DNA of 64,000 bases from Chloranthus sessilifolius. Its lineage: Eukaryota; Streptophyta; Magnoliopsida; Chloranthales; Chloranthaceae. Positions 43,576-56,509 of the stretch are shown here, piece after piece. The notes beneath the pieces are model-generated. The model was not told the DNA's origin, did not search any database, and worked only from the letters and a program-made list of their open reading frames with translations. The position numbers were made by a program, and so were the translations under genes. The stretch is from the NCBI GenBank assembly GCA_021018995.1, contig CM037584.1, forward strand, positions 44,901,811 to 44,965,810. The letters are read 5' to 3'. The stretch's first letter is position 1, and every line of letters starts with the position of its first letter.

Positions 43576-44813
43576 GTAGAACAACAACTAAGGCAAAAAT
43601 AAAATGTATCAAAAAACCAATTTGGATTTATGCCGGGAAGATCAACAATGGAAGTTGTTTTCCTATTGAAGCAACTTATGGAGAAATTCAGAGAGAGAAG
43701 GAAAAACCTACATATGGTCTTTATTGATTTGGAGAAGGCTTATGAATTTATAATAGAGTGTTGAGACAAAAAATTTGGATGGCACCGAGGAAGAAACACA
43801 TCCTGAGCTTATATATGAGCTTATCCAAGACATGTATGAGACGACTCTAACGAGTGTGAGAACATGTGCAGAGACGAGTGAGCACCCTGTCAGAGTTGGG
43901 CTGCATGAAGGATCTGCCTTGATCCCTTATTCTTTTGTGCTGGTCATGGATGCGTTGACCATACATACAAGAAGAGATTCCAGAGTGCATGTTATTTGCG
44001 GGGGACGTAGTATCAATTGCCCAAATAAGGAAAGAAATAAATGATAAGATGGGATTATGGAGAAAAGCTTTGGAGTCAAGGCGCTTGAAAATTAGCAGAC
44101 CAAAGATAAAATACATTTAGTGCAAATTTAGTGAACATGATACCCTAGAAAAGGATTCAATTAAAATAGGAAATCATTTAACATCACATTGCCATAGATG
44201 TTAGTATTTAGGCTCTACTTCACAATCAAATGGTAGATTCAAAGAAGACATCTTAAATAGAATTAATGCAGGTTGGATAGAAATGTAGGCAAGAAGGTGG
44301 AGTATTGTGCGATCCAAGAGTTCCACTTAGATTGAAAGGACATTTTATTAGATGGCAACTAGTCATATTAGATGCGAAATGTTGGGCTATGGAAAGCGAC
44401 AAAAAGATAAAGTAGATGTGGGCGAGATGCTTTACGTTGAGATGGATGCATGGAGTAACAAGAAGGGAGAGAATTCAGAATGAGTTTATAAGAAGAAATT
44501 TGAGAGTGATATCTATAGAGAAAAAAAACTACTGAATGTCGCTTGAGGTGGTTTGGACATGTTCATCGGAGGTCAGAAGTGGGCCTTGTACGAAGGATTG
44601 AGACACTTCAAACACAAGGAAGTTTTAGAAGAGGAAGACCGGTGAAGACCTAGAGGAAAGCCGTGCGAAGGCACATGAATGATTACTAAGTTACAGAGTG
44701 CTAATCGCTGATAAGAAACGATTGGATAAATGGGACACGCAAAGCTGATACCAAATAGATGGGATAATACTGAGATGATGATGATGATGATGGTTTATCT
44801 ATATCCATTGAAG

Positions 44814-45399
44814 GGGATTTGAATGACGCCGCCTTATTTTCTGAGACATCATATACTCTGAAATTACACACTAACCAAACTATGGCTTTGCATGACATAT
44901 GATGATGGTATATGCTTGGTGTTCCATAGGTTTTATTTTAATTCAGAAAAAGAAATTATTATTATTTTTTTCTAGCTAATCAAAGAGAGGGTCTTTCCCC
45001 TTCCTCTCAAACATGACCAACTCAACATGGTCTGAGGCCCTAGCAAAAGTCTCCAATGAGGCCCTTGTAAATTTTTTAACATTTTTTGTACTTGTGCTAA
45101 ATAAATATTATACATAAATATACTTATGAAGGGGTTGTGCCTTTTTTTCTCTATTAAATTTCTTCACTCATCCATCTTAAAAAAGTTTGCTACATATCCT
45201 CTTAAAGAGAGATCAAACCCCACGTAGTTCTTATTGATTTTAATATATTATATCAATTGATACACAAAGAATATTAATGTCACGGTTCAATGACTACGAT
45301 CTCATCCGCATCATCCACAAAATCCTAAGCATAAAACACTTGTAAATTCAAAAATAGACAATAACTCAACTGCAAAACATAAAAATAGTTTAAAAAATA
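44814..45399. other. Region between LINE and hAT coding remnant
   Basis: AT-rich; no gene seen. The part 45000-45399 is probably the 3' non-coding end of the hAT element, as it directly follows the transposase C-terminus in sense direction. I could not define a terminal inverted repeat or an 8-bp duplication. Confidence 0.4.
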
Positions 45400-47477
45400 T
45401 TATTTGAAATCTACACTTCTCGCTTTTAAAGATGCAAATGCATTGATTAAATCTTTATAGCCAAAATTTATCAAAATATATTTTTCTATAGATAACGTGG
45501 CTAATCCACTTAACCTTTCTTGTGACATGGTTGTTCGCTGGTATGATTTTATCAATTTTAATTTTGAAAAACTTCTTTCTGCAGAAGCAACTATAATAGG
45601 TATAGTCAAGAGGATCCTATAACCAATGTATGCATTTGGAAAAGAATTTGATCTCTTTATGGAAGTTAATGTGTCAATTGGAGTCTTTATCTCTTCTTCT
45701 AGAACTTCTCTTAAAACTTTTAATTCTAAAAACAAGTCCTAGTCATCTATATCAGAATATATATCAAATTTTTAAAAAAACATGCAAGATTAACACAAAA
45801 GGCTTTTAAAATATCATCATCTAATGGTCTTAATTTTTTTAAGTCAAACAGAAAACAAAAGTTACTATTATATTTCTGAAATTGTTCAAACCTACTGTTA
45901 ATGAAGGAAATGGCCTGACCAATAATAGATAAAAATAATTAATTATAAAAGATTCCTCCTCAGAATATATGAACTCATCACCAATATTCTCATCAAAATA
46001 TTTTTTCTAAGAATTTTACGTTTTTATGCGAAAAATAGGTTCTATGTTCATATCATTTGCAATCTCTTTAGCACGAATCAAAGATGTAAATTCATTTTCT
46101 CTAAAATTTTCAAAAAATATAATGAGACCTTTTAGTTGACTTATGGTAACATCAATATGCATGTCTGTAGATTGCAAATTCTTACTAATTATATTAACCA
46201 CCAACAACATTTCATACCAAATGATCATGCCCAATAAAAATTCAAATCTTCCATCTCATGTGTTGCTAAACTTTCAGCCTCACTCCTTATTTTAGCATCT
46301 TTACTAGTTTCCGCTGATTTAAATAATGCGTCTTTTACGTATGGTGCTTGATGTACTATTGCCTTAACACTCTCAACCTGACTTTCCCACTGTGTTGTGG
46401 ACAACGGTTTAAGAGTTAGTAATGGAAGAGTGTTTTTTTTTAAAATTTTCATCGTTTTGTAGAAGAAGAAAATAATGAAAAGCTACGTTATATAACTCCA
46501 AAAAAGGACATAGCTTTGAAAAAGAGTTAGCCATCTCACTAAGTATTAAGTTAAGATTGTGACAACCACAGGGTATGCAAAATGCCCTAGGATTTAAATC
46601 TAATACTCGTTTTTGTACACCTTGATTTTTTCCCTTCATGTTTAAATCCATTGTCATAACTTTGTCCTCTTACATCACTAATATCAAGTCCAAGTGTTTT
46701 TATTGTATTTGTCAATTCATTAACAAGACCTTGTCCAGATGTGTCATTCACAACTAAAAAGTCTAAAAAAAACTCTTCTATTTCTACCGGAATAGTGGAA
46801 GCATCAACATAGCGTATAATAAGGGTCATCTCTTCTTAATGGCTCGCATCAGGTGTACAATCAAGTATTATTGACAAATATTTTGTTTCTTTACTTTTTA
46901 AAATGATCACTTTTCTAATCTCATTAGCTAACAACAATATCAATTCATCTTGTATATTATGTCCAAGATAATGATTATGTATTTCACCATTTTTATATGC
47001 CGAATATGTTCTTTCATCGTTGAATCAAATTTTGCAATCTTTTTCAATAAGACCTAAAAAATTTGCATTGCTATCTTGATAGATTTTTTCATTTCTTCCA
47101 CGAAATGCCAAGTTAATTTTTGCAAGAGTTTTAATGACAACAATAATCCTTAACAAAACTTTTTTTCAATGGTCCTTTTCTCTGTGAATTTGTTCCTAAA
47201 CACTTTTGTCAATTGTCGTTCTTTCTAATAATCTTTTTTCTAAATCAATTCAAGCATTCATGTTGTTAATATGTTCATGTGACGGTTCATGACTTTCAAT
47301 TTACTACTAAGGTTCTTCCAATCTCTACTTCATTAGCTAACAGGACTTTACTAGGTTTCACCGTAAACAATTTGCAACCAAAATAATATACTCGATCAAA
47401 ATCTTTGGAATACACTAACTATTTCCTATCATTTTTCTTCATTTAGTAATGTACGAACGTAGTGTTGCATTGAGAAC
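45400..47477 (-). pseudogene. hAT transposase (zinc-finger MYM-type 1-like), middle and C-terminal part
   Basis: Read on the minus strand from 47477: a region with RKWLVYSK-like words (47380-47450), then [14 protein letters not shown] (first catalytic Asp, about 46835-46880), RGQSYDNG (second Asp, near 46660), PCGCHNLNLILSEMA (near 46560), and the hAT dimerisation domain IVASAERSFSKLKLIKSY with MSQERLSGLATLSIEKYI (45400-45610). Many frameshifts and stops. It continues from 56510-56617 across element D. Confidence 0.85.
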
Positions 47478-49666
47478 TGTGACGTCCCCAATTTCACATA
47501 CCGGATCAATGCGCTCACTTGGAGACGTCACACTACATCATATCTCCATGATCTTATATAAATCAATTTATTTCATAAAGATCCGCATATAAACGTAACG
47601 GAAGGATAACTATTAAAAGTGCACGCATAAATTTTTTTTTAATTTTTTATATCATCATGAGAACAATACTAAATTATGAGATAACAACTTATTATACCAT
47701 ATTGTATGCTTACTCCTTATATTAAATAAAACTGAAATCAAGCATAATCCATGATTAACATGAACTTGTTCATAAAAATAATCTGAAATAAACATCTTAA
47801 GATCTTTCCTAATGCATGAAGAAAAACCTATAAACTAAACTTCAAATCCTTCTTCACTCAAATCTGGATTTCCATCAATCATTGACGCATCTACTTTATC
47901 CTCTCCATGTATAGCTGTACTCCCTGAAATCTCAAACAATGGGCCAGTTTACCAAGTAAACTGGTATGACCAGACATGATGAGACTAATAGAAAAGGTCC
48001 ATAACTCAAATCATCTCATAAAATCAAACAATAACAGAAATATAACACGTGACATAAAGAATAAGTAAAGCAATAGAATGAAACTGAAACATAGGATTAA
48101 ATCTAAATAAACATTATTGCTTGGGTCTCTACCCTAATATCATGTGTGGTTATTTTTAATTGTGCATTTAATGCTCATGTATCGGCATACATAATGGACA
48201 TGGTTATCTCTCTCTTAATCATTATCCTAATCTTCTATGATCCTTCGATTAGTATCTACGTTAACCTTCACATAACTTCTCTTCAGTTAAGTAGTAAGCT
48301 TAAAATAAAAGACCTTCTCCATCTCTTCAGTCTTATCATTAATGCATGGATGCATAACTTTTATTACTTGTCATTCTTATTCATATTAATTTCTCTAGCA
48401 TAAGCCCATAAGAATTCTATCATATCATAGAAATACTTTGTTTTTGTGTCATATCGTAAACGTATCTTTTCACTTTTATGAATGCGATAAATGTACATGC
48501 AAGAAAAACTGAAAATCAATCGATCATGCAATAGCTTTTTCATTGTTTAGGCTTAACACATCATAAATATATAATCTCTATCGATTCCTACTTGTTTCAT
48601 GTTGTGTAAATCAAACATCCTAGCTTGCATGGATTCTAAGCAATAAAACAATAATGAACACAAATAAACCTTTAAGCATGATGATTAAACATAGAAATTC
48701 ATTGCTTGCATCTTAGACAATTATGAAATTCCTAACAAATTCTGAATTCTGGACAGATTCTGGATTCTGAACAGATTCTAGATTCTAGACAGATTCTGAA
48801 TTCTGCACAGAATTTCGTGATCAATCACGAAACCCCGTGTACCATTGAAAACTCACGATTAAGCATAAAAATTTAATAATCTAATATGTAGAATATTAAT
48901 TAAATGAAATAAACCCTAATTCCTATTTTATTTTTGTGTTATCTACGTTTCCGATTAATCTCAACATGATTTCTCCATACCTCTAGTCTTCACATAAAAT
49001 TGACGTAATTCCTCTCCCTAATTCAATCCGAAGCTCTAATCCGAAATTCGGCTGCGTCGTAAACTCCTCTCATGTTCTTCTTAAGCCTTCAAACCGAAAA
49101 CTCTAGGGTTCATTTTCTAATTCTCCTTCTCTGAAATTTTCTTTCTCTCTCTCTAAGGTTATTAGGTAATAAGAGTTACATAAAAATTTCTGTAATTTAA
49201 TCTCTATATTTATAATACTTTATGATTTCCTATTTTATTTTTAAGTCTATTTAGAATGCTTTAAGGTTTCCTATTTAATATCTAACTCTATTTAGAATAC
49301 TTTAAGGTTTCCTATTTAAGATCTAACTCTATTTAGAATTTCCTACATGGGTCTTAAGTGATTCTATGAGCCTTTAATTACTTAATAGGTATTTAATTAG
49401 TTATTGGGTCTTTAATTAATTTACTAACATATTTTGAAAGTTCATTAAACATTACTAAATGCACCCCAATTATTACTAACACATATTAAAGGCTTTTAGG
49501 GTAATATAAATTGGAACAATTAATTATCATGGGTCATTATTAAATAAAGTAAGCATTACATTCATGTGTAACAATTAATCACATCCATCAAATTAATCAA
49601 ACTACTCATAATTACAAATCTAGCAAATAATTAAGGACTAAATAACAAAAAATCTCAGTCGTTACA
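47478..49666 (-). repeat. 3' LTR of D
   Basis: Starts TGTGACGTCCCC on the plus strand and ends GTCGTTACA. It contains about four units of the 18-bp repeat ACAGATTCTGGATTCTGA at 48735-48800 and a palindrome-like TTTCGTGATCAATCACGAAA at 48813-48832. ORFs inside it (48146-48403) have no support as genes. Confidence 0.93.
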
Positions 49667-49676
49667 TTTTTCCCTT
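49667..49676 (-). other. Polypurine tract of D
   Basis: Minus AAGGGAAAAA next to the 3' LTR. Confidence 0.7.
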
Positions 49677-49704
49677 ATTGAAAATTTTGTCATCGAAATT
49701 AGAT

Positions 49705-50800
49705 CATACCTGAAGTAAAAAGGTGTGGATATTGCTTCCTCATATCATCCTCGCGCTCTCAAGTAGATTCTTCTCGTGAGTAGTGCTTCCAATTAACCAA
49801 GACCAATGGAATCTCCTTATTACGTAGTGTCCTCTCATTTTTTTTTAGAATTGAAATTGGTTCCTCAATGATAGTCATGTCCTCAATTTCTAATGGCTCC
49901 AAATCGATTACATGTGAAGAGTCTTTGATATACTTCTTCAACATTGATATGTGAAAAATATTGTGCATCCTGGCTAACTTTGGTGGCAACTGAATCCGAT
50001 AAGCCGTCTCTCCAATCTTCTTCAATATTTTAAAAGGTCCAATATACCTCGGACTTAGTTTTCCTCTCTTTTCAAATCTCATCACGCCCTTGATAAGTGA
50101 GATTTTGATAAAAACTAAACCCCCCTTAGCAAATTCTGCATCTCTCCTTTCTTTATCCGCGTAACTTTTCTGTCTGCTTTGAGCCGTCTTCATACATTCT
50201 CTAATTAGTTGCACTTGTGTCACCATGTCTTCAACAATCTGCGGTCCAAGTAGGTTTCTTACTCCAACCTCATCCCAGCATAACGGTGTTCTGTGGCTCC
50301 TTCCGTAAAGTGCTTCATATGGTGCCATTTGAATCGTTGCTTGATAACTGTTGTTGTACGAAAACTTTGCTAATGCTAAGTGATCATCCCAACTTCCCTT
50401 AAAATCTAACGCACACGCTCTTAACATGTCCTTTAAAATTTGATTCAACCTCTTAGTCTGACCATCTGTCTGAGGGTGAAAAGCTGAACTATACTCCAAT
50501 CTTGATCCCATACCATCCTAAACACTCTGCCACATACGTAAGGTAAACCTGGAGCTCTATCGGAAATAATACTCGCTAGCACTCTATGTAAACGTACAAT
50601 TTCCCTTATGTAGATATCTGCCAGTTGCGTAGATGAAAAAGTAGTCCTGACTGGAATAAAGTGTGCTGATTTTGTCAGTCGGTCTACTACCACTCAAACC
50701 GAATCGTTCCTTCTCTTCGTCCTCGGCAATCCCGTGATAAAATCCATACCAATGCTCTCCCATTTCCATCCTGGTACATGTAACGGCTACAATAATCCTG
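49705..50800 (-). pseudogene. Integrase core and chromodomain of D
   Basis: Parts 50445-50693 (VVDRLTKSAHFIPV, SDRAPG) and 49759-50511 (YSSAFHPQTDGQTKRLNQ, GKLSPRYIGPFKILKKIG, HNIFHISMLKKYI) show the Ty3/gypsy integrase with frameshifts near 50500. The chromodomain tail reads LRNKEIPLVLVNWKHYSREE and ends near 49705. One stop lies within the tail. Confidence 0.87.
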
Positions 50801-52632
50801 GTGGTTTCTTGTGCTCAGCCTTCACTTGCTGACAAGTAAGGCATCTTGACACATAATTTGCAATCTCCCTCGTCATATCTGGCCGCCAATATTCCTCTTT
50901 ATATCTTGATACATCTTTGTACTTCTAGGGTGTATCGCGAATTTTGATCTGTGAGCATCATAGAGAAGTTACTGCTTCATTTCCACATCATCTGGTACGC
51001 AATATCTTCCCTTGAATAATATTATTCCATCATCTCTACATGTTACTTTTGCGTTCTTACTCTCCTTCAGATGAACTAAAACTGGATCTTCTAACTGCTT
51101 CCCTCTAATTTGATCCAATAGTACTGACTTAATATCGATGTAGGATAACGAAGCCCTTGGTCTAAGAATCTTCTCTGGAACATTCCTACTCAGCGCATCA
51201 GCTACTATGTTAGCCTTCCCTGGGTGATGCCTAATCTCAGGGTTGAAGTCTATCAGAGTCTCCATCCATCTCCTCTGCCTCAAGTTCAGATCCTTCTGTG
51301 TAAACAAATACTTTAAACTCTGATGGTCCGTTGATACGATGAACTTCTCCCCGTAAAGGTAATGTTTCCAAACTACAACACGAAAATAATTGCTGCGAGC
51401 TCTAAGTCATGTGTCGGGCAGTTCCTCTCATGATCTTTCAATTGCCTTGAAGCATAGGCGATAACTTTCTCATTCTGCATCAACACACCACCCAAACCCT
51501 TATTTGACGCATCTGTATAAATAAGAAAACCTCCACTACCTGATGGTGTCGTCAAAATTGGTGCGGTTGTCAATCTTCTTTTTAGCTCTTGAAAATTCTG
51601 CTTGCATTCATCGGACCAAACAAATTTTATCTTCTTCCTTATCAAATTTGTAAGCGGTCCAGAAATCTTTGAAAAACCTTCTACAAATCTTCTATAATAC
51701 CTTGCTAAACCAAGAAAACTTCGAATCTCGGTCACGCTCTTCGGTTGTACCCACTAAACAATTGCCTCGATCTTCGCAGGATCAACAGTGATTCCTTTAT
51801 CAGAAACCCGATGTCCTAGAAAAGCCACCTCCGTCATCCAAAACTCACACTTGCTCAACTTGGCAAAAAGTTTGTGCTCCAAAAGTGTCCAAAGCACTAT
51901 CCGTAGGTGAGTAGCATGATCCTCCTCTGATTTTGAATAGACTAAAGTGTTGTCCACAAAGACTACTACAAATTGGTCCAAAAAGGGTCTGAATACCCTT
52001 TTCATCAAGTCCATAAATACTGCAGGTGCATTCGTCAAACTAAAAGGCATCATTAAAAACTTGAACTGTTCATACCCTGTCTTAAAAGCTGTCTTTTGTA
52101 TATCCTCTTCTCGTACTCGCACCTGATGGTAACCAGACCTTAAATCAATCTTCGAAAAGCATCGAGCATCTCCTAACTAGTCAAACAAATCATTAATCCT
52201 CGGTAACGAGTATTTATTCTTCACTGTCACTTGATTTAATTGTCTATAATCGATGCACAGTCTCATTGAGCCATCCTTCTTCTTCACAAACAAAACCGGG
52301 GCTCCCCATGGTGAGTGACTCAAACGTATGAAACCCTTCCCTTGTAACTCTTCCAGTTGCTTCTTCAATTCAGACATCTCGAGTGGTGCCATCTTGTAGG
52401 GTGTCTTCGAAATCGGTGCCGTACCGAGTAATAAATCGATTCGAAACTCCACTTCTCTAATAGGCGGTAAACTAGGAAGTTCCTTGGGAAATACATCAGC
52501 AAACTCTCTAACTATAGGTATCTTCGAAACATCGACACTCTTCTCATCTAAATTAGTCATCGCACATAATGTTGGCACGGTTCCTTTTCTCAAGCCCTTG
52601 AATTTTAAAAATCGATCCGTTGCTTTTCGCAA
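50801..52632 (-). pseudogene. Reverse transcriptase and RNase H of D
   Basis: [21 protein letters not shown] (52177-52632), [14 protein letters not shown] and the catalytic box [10 protein letters not shown] (51754-52122), where one catalytic Asp has become Asn. RNase [32 protein letters not shown] (51373-51735), [17 protein letters not shown] (50969-51307). Frames change near 51340 and at other points, so unlike A this copy carries frameshifts. Confidence 0.87.
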
Positions 52633-52950
52633 AGATCGCCTTTTTCTCGTAACAATCCAAAACAGCTCGTGACTCAGCTAACCAATCCATCCCAAGAATA
52701 ACGTCAAAATCTTCAAAGTCTAGAACAATCAAATCGGCCTTCAGGTCGTTCTCTCCAATTCGAACAATGCAATCTGGGTAGTGCCGATCAGCAATGACAG
52801 TATTTCCCAAAGGTGTTGCGACAACCAAGGTAAAGCTCATTATGCTAGGTTCCCTCTCCAATCGTGGAGCAAAACTCAAAGAAACAAATGAATGTGAAGC
52901 TCCCGAATCCATAAGTACGTGGGTGAAACATCCGTCAATCAACAAAGGGC
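52553..52950 (-). pseudogene. Aspartic protease of D
   Basis: LMDSGASHSFVSLSF is a complete active-site motif; [18 protein letters not shown] follows. It starts at the candidate splice acceptor 52950/52951 and ends by frameshift into the RT linker near 52600. Confidence 0.82.
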
Positions 52951-53158
52951 CTAAAACAAAGACACATTCATCATTGCTAAGCGATCTTAATTAAGAAAAT
53001 TTCTAACTTTAAATTTCTCTTGGATTCTTAAGTGTCTTAATTAACGTCTCATATTTGCGTGATTTATAAAGCTAAGGTAGATAAATATGCACATTAAATA
53101 TAACAATTCGAATAGCTCCTATATGCAATAAAAGGAAGATAAACTATCTAAAACGTAC
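52951..53158 (-). other. Candidate gag-protease intron of D
   Basis: Donor CACG|GTACGT and acceptor TGTCTTTGTTTTAG|G, with a pyrimidine-rich run before the acceptor; 208 bp. The split codon is the glycine after Asn-Asp-Val-Ile-His in phase 1, the same place as in A and B. The unspliced frame meets a stop within a few codons. Confidence 0.7.
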
Positions 53159-54152
53159 CGTGAATCACATCATTGGAGGCTCTAGCATCCATCTCAGATA
53201 AGGTATAAACTCGTCCATGAGTCGTTATCGTCAATGGTGCTTTCTGATTCTTCTCGGCTCTTTGCAATCCGCCGCTCTATGCCCTTCTTTCCCGCAGTTA
53301 TAACATGCTGTCGTTCCTCGTAAACATTTACCATAGTGTTGTTTCCCGCATGTGTTGCACATTGGTTTCGACTTCGTCGTTGTATGAGTTGTCATAGCTA
53401 TGGCTGCCCCTTCTGCTGAATCTGTTGGGGTTTACCATATGGGGTGAACTTCCTCCCCTGTTGATTGTTGTGCCTGCCCATGACCTGATCTCGTCCATTA
53501 AACTGATTACTACTCTGAGTCAATTGACCAAAATTCTTCCCTTGATTTGTCTGGCTAACATCTCTCTCTACAGCATAACATAATCTCTGAAGGTGGTACT
53601 CTTATGCCCCACTACACGAGACCTGATATGTGGCCTAAGTCCGTGCTCAAACTTCTTAATACGGAAGGTCTCATCAGCTATCATGTTCGGCACAAATCTT
53701 CCAAGTTCAGTAAATGCCCTATCGTAGGCATCGATTGTCATGTTCCCTTGTTCTAACTTCAAAAATTCAGTAATCTTACCCTCACGAACACTCTGCGGAT
53801 AATATTTATCATTAAAGGTTCTTACAAATTATGCCCAAGTCCAAACATGTTCTGGGTTTGCTGCAATTGTAGTATCGTTGACTTGACTCCACCAGTGGTA
53901 TGCGGCGTCTTCCAATTTGTAAGTTGCTAGTCTCACCTTACAAGCATCGGGGCACTGCATTATTCCAAATATTTTTTCTAAGTGCTTAATCCACCTTTGT
54001 GCCTCCATAACATCGCCAGTTCCATTGAAAGTCCTAGGGTGGTTCTTTCTAAACTCATCAACATCCGATCTAGGCACGGGTGCTCTCGCCTCATTGATCG
54101 CCCTCGTAATAGCATCTGCTAACCTATCACCTTGTCTCTGAAAATTGGCCAT
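53159..54152 (-). pseudogene. Gag of D
   Basis: Starts MANFQRQGDRLADAI at 54152. Capsid parts: AAYHWWSQVND (53829-54152), KLEQGNMTIDAYDRAF and IRSRVVGHKSTTF (53568-53762). Two zinc knuckles follow near 53270-53380, CNTCGKQHYGKC and CYNCGKEGHRAADC. Stops near 53828 and 53567. Confidence 0.85.
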
Positions 54153-54215
54153 CTGAAATCAATACCATTCCTACATTAGTTTCAATCTCCACAAATTCAG
54201 ATCGCAAAACTTCAC

Positions 54216-54225
54216 TTTGATACCA
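54216..54225 (-). other. Primer-binding site of D
   Basis: Minus TGGTATCAAA, two bases from the 5' LTR; Met-tRNA type. Confidence 0.8.
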
Positions 54226-54227
54226 AC

Positions 54228-56509
54228 TGACGTCCCCAATTTCATACACCGGATCAATGCGCTCACTTGGAGACATCACACTACATCATATCTCCATGAT
54301 CTTATATAAATCAATTATTCCATAAAGATCCGCATATAAACGTAACGGAAAAATAACTATTAAAAGTGCACGCATATATATATATATATTTTTTTATATC
54401 ATTATGAGAACAATACTAAATTATGAGATAACAACCTATTATACCATATAATTTGTATGCTTAATCCTTAAATTAAATAAAACTGAAATCAAGTATAATT
54501 CATCATTAACATGAACTTGTTCATAAAAATAATATGAAATAAACATCTTAAGATATTTCCTAATGCATGAAGAAAAACCTATAAACTAAACTTCAAATCC
54601 TTCTTTGCTCAAATCTGAATTTCCATTAATCATTGATACATCTACTTTATCCTCTCCATGTACAGCTGTACTCCCTAAAATCCCAAACAATGGGTCAGTT
54701 TACCAAGTAAACTGGTATGGACCGGACATGATGAGACTAATAGAAAATGTCCATAACTCAAATCATCTCATAAAATCAAATAATAACAGAAATATAACAT
54801 GTGACATAAAGAATAAGTAAAGCAAGAGAATGAAACCGAAACATAGCATTAAATCTAAATAAACATTATGGCTTGGGTCTCTACCCTAATATCATGTGTG
54901 GTTATTTTTAATTGTGCATTTAATGCTCATGAATCGGCATACATAATGGACATGGTTTTCTCTCTCTTAATCATTATCCTAATCTTCTCTGATCCTTCGA
55001 TTAGTATCTACGTTAACCTTCACATAACTTCTCTTCAGTTAAGTAGTAAGCTTAAAATTAAAGACCTTCTCCATCTCTTCAGTCTTATCATTAATGCATG
55101 GATGCATAACTTTTATTACTTGTCATTCTTATTCATGTTAATTCCTCTAGCATAAGCCCATAAGAATTCTATCATAATCATAAAAATATTTTGTTTTTAT
55201 GTGTCATATCGTAAATGTATCTTTTCACTTTTATGAATGCGATGAATGTACATGCATAGAAAAGCTGGAAATCAATCGATCATGCAATAGGTTTTTCACT
55301 TGTTTAGGCTTAATACATCATAAATATGTAATCTCTATCGATTCCTACTTGTTTCATGTTGTGTAAATCAAACATCCTAGCTTGCATGGATTCTAAGCAA
55401 TAAAATAATAATGAACACAAATAAACCTTTAAGCATGATGATTAAACATAGAAATTCATTGCTTGCATCTTAGACAATTATGAAATTCCTAACAAATTCT
55501 GAATTCTGGACAGATTCTGGATTCTGAACAGATTCTAGATTCTAGACAGATTCTGGATTCTGAACAGATTCTAGATTCTAGACAGATTCTGGATTCTGAA
55601 CAGATTCTGGATTCTGGACAGATTCTGGATTCTGCATGGATTCTGCACAGAATTTCGTGATCAATCACGAAACCCCGTGCACCATCGAAAACCCGCGGCA
55701 AAGCATAAAAATTTAACAATCTAATATGAAGAATATTAATTAAATGAAATAAACCCTAATTCCTATTTTATTTTTATGTTATCTACGTTTCCGATTAATC
55801 TCAACATGATTTCTCCATACCTCTAGTCTTCACATAAAATTGACGTAATTCCTCTCCCTAATTCAATCCGAAGCTCTAATCCGAAATTTGGCTGCGTCGT
55901 AAACTCCTCTCATGTTCTTCTTAAGCCTTCAAACCGAAAACTCTAGGGTTCATTTTCTAATTCTCCTTCTCTGGAATTTTCTTTCTCTCTCTCTAAGGTT
56001 ATTAGGTAATAAGAGTTATATAAAAATTTCTGTAATTTAATCTCTATATTTATAATACTTTATGATTTCCTATTTTATTTTTAAGTCTATTTAGAATGCT
56101 TTAAGGTTTCCTATTTAATATCTAACTCTATTTAGAATACTTTGAAGTTTCCTATTTAAGTTCTAACTCTATTTATAATACTTTAAGGTTTCCAATTTAA
56201 GATCTAACTCTATTTAGAATCTCTTATATGGGTCTTTAATTAGTTATTGGGTCTTTAATTAGTTTACTAACATATTTTAAAAGTTCATTAAACATTACTA
56301 AACGCACCCCAATTATTACTAACACATATTAAAGGCTTTTAGGGTAATATTAATTGGAACAATTAATTATCATGGGTCATTATTAAATAAAGTAAGCATT
56401 ACATTCATGTGTAATAATTAATCACATCCATCAAATTAATCAAACTATTCATAATTACAAATCTAGCAAATAATTAAGGACTAAATAATGAAAAATCTCA
56501 GTCGTTACA
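54228..56509 (-). repeat. 5' LTR of D
   Basis: A 2282-bp LTR. The 18-bp ATTCTGGATTCTG repeat is expanded to about eight units (55500-55640) compared with about four in the other LTR. The ORF over it (55489-55719) is only a translation of the repeat. A second AT-rich tandem part (TCTAACTCTATTTAGAATACTTTAAGGTTTCC, about 40-bp units) lies at 56085-56225. Confidence 0.93.

Larger units (their letters stand above)
38845..44800 (+). mobile_element. RTE-type LINE, decayed, with three insertions
   Basis: The 5' region (38845-38985) matches the usual RTE leader as I remember it. Endonuclease remnants lie at 39885-40270 (TSRNVGSSIGKSVELVD-like, ETNCKGEKAKDLE) and 41251-41500. RT remnants lie at 41700-42470 (EVKAALAKMKKRKTLGPNEI, ANYRGIKLLSHTMKLW) and 43590-44100 (QFGFMPGRSTMEVVFLLKQL, FIDLEKAY). 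The catalytic box reads FAGD in place of FADD. The C-terminus (44520-44740) has RWFGHVHRR. The 3' end is a (GAT)n tail at 44774-44792. Imperfect duplication ATCC(A)ATTGAAG flanks it (38833-38844, 44803-44813). The element lies in intron 11, sense to the host gene. Confidence 0.85.
47478..56509 (-). mobile_element. Ty3/gypsy retrotransposon D (chromovirus), inserted in the hAT gene
   Basis: LTRs 47478-49666 and 54228-56509 (2.19 and 2.28 kb) enclose about 4.6 kb with gag, protease, RT, RNase H, integrase and a chromodomain-type tail. Flanking 5 bases agaac (47473-47477) and agaag (56510-56514) are an imperfect duplication. There is no aORF: the chromodomain ends about 40 bp before the polypurine tract. 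LTRs differ mainly by a tandem-repeat expansion and small indels. Confidence 0.93.

Noticed and set aside
48146..48403. Hydrophobic ORF in both LTRs of D (also 54868-55155)
   Set aside because: LTR identity explains the pair; the hydrophobic composition follows from T-rich DNA.
55489..55719. ORF with repeated ESRIC residues
   Set aside because: Translation of the 18-bp tandem repeat in the LTR of D.
47478..56509. An aORF in element D
   Set aside because: Only about 40 bp lie between the chromodomain end and the polypurine tract, so there is no room.
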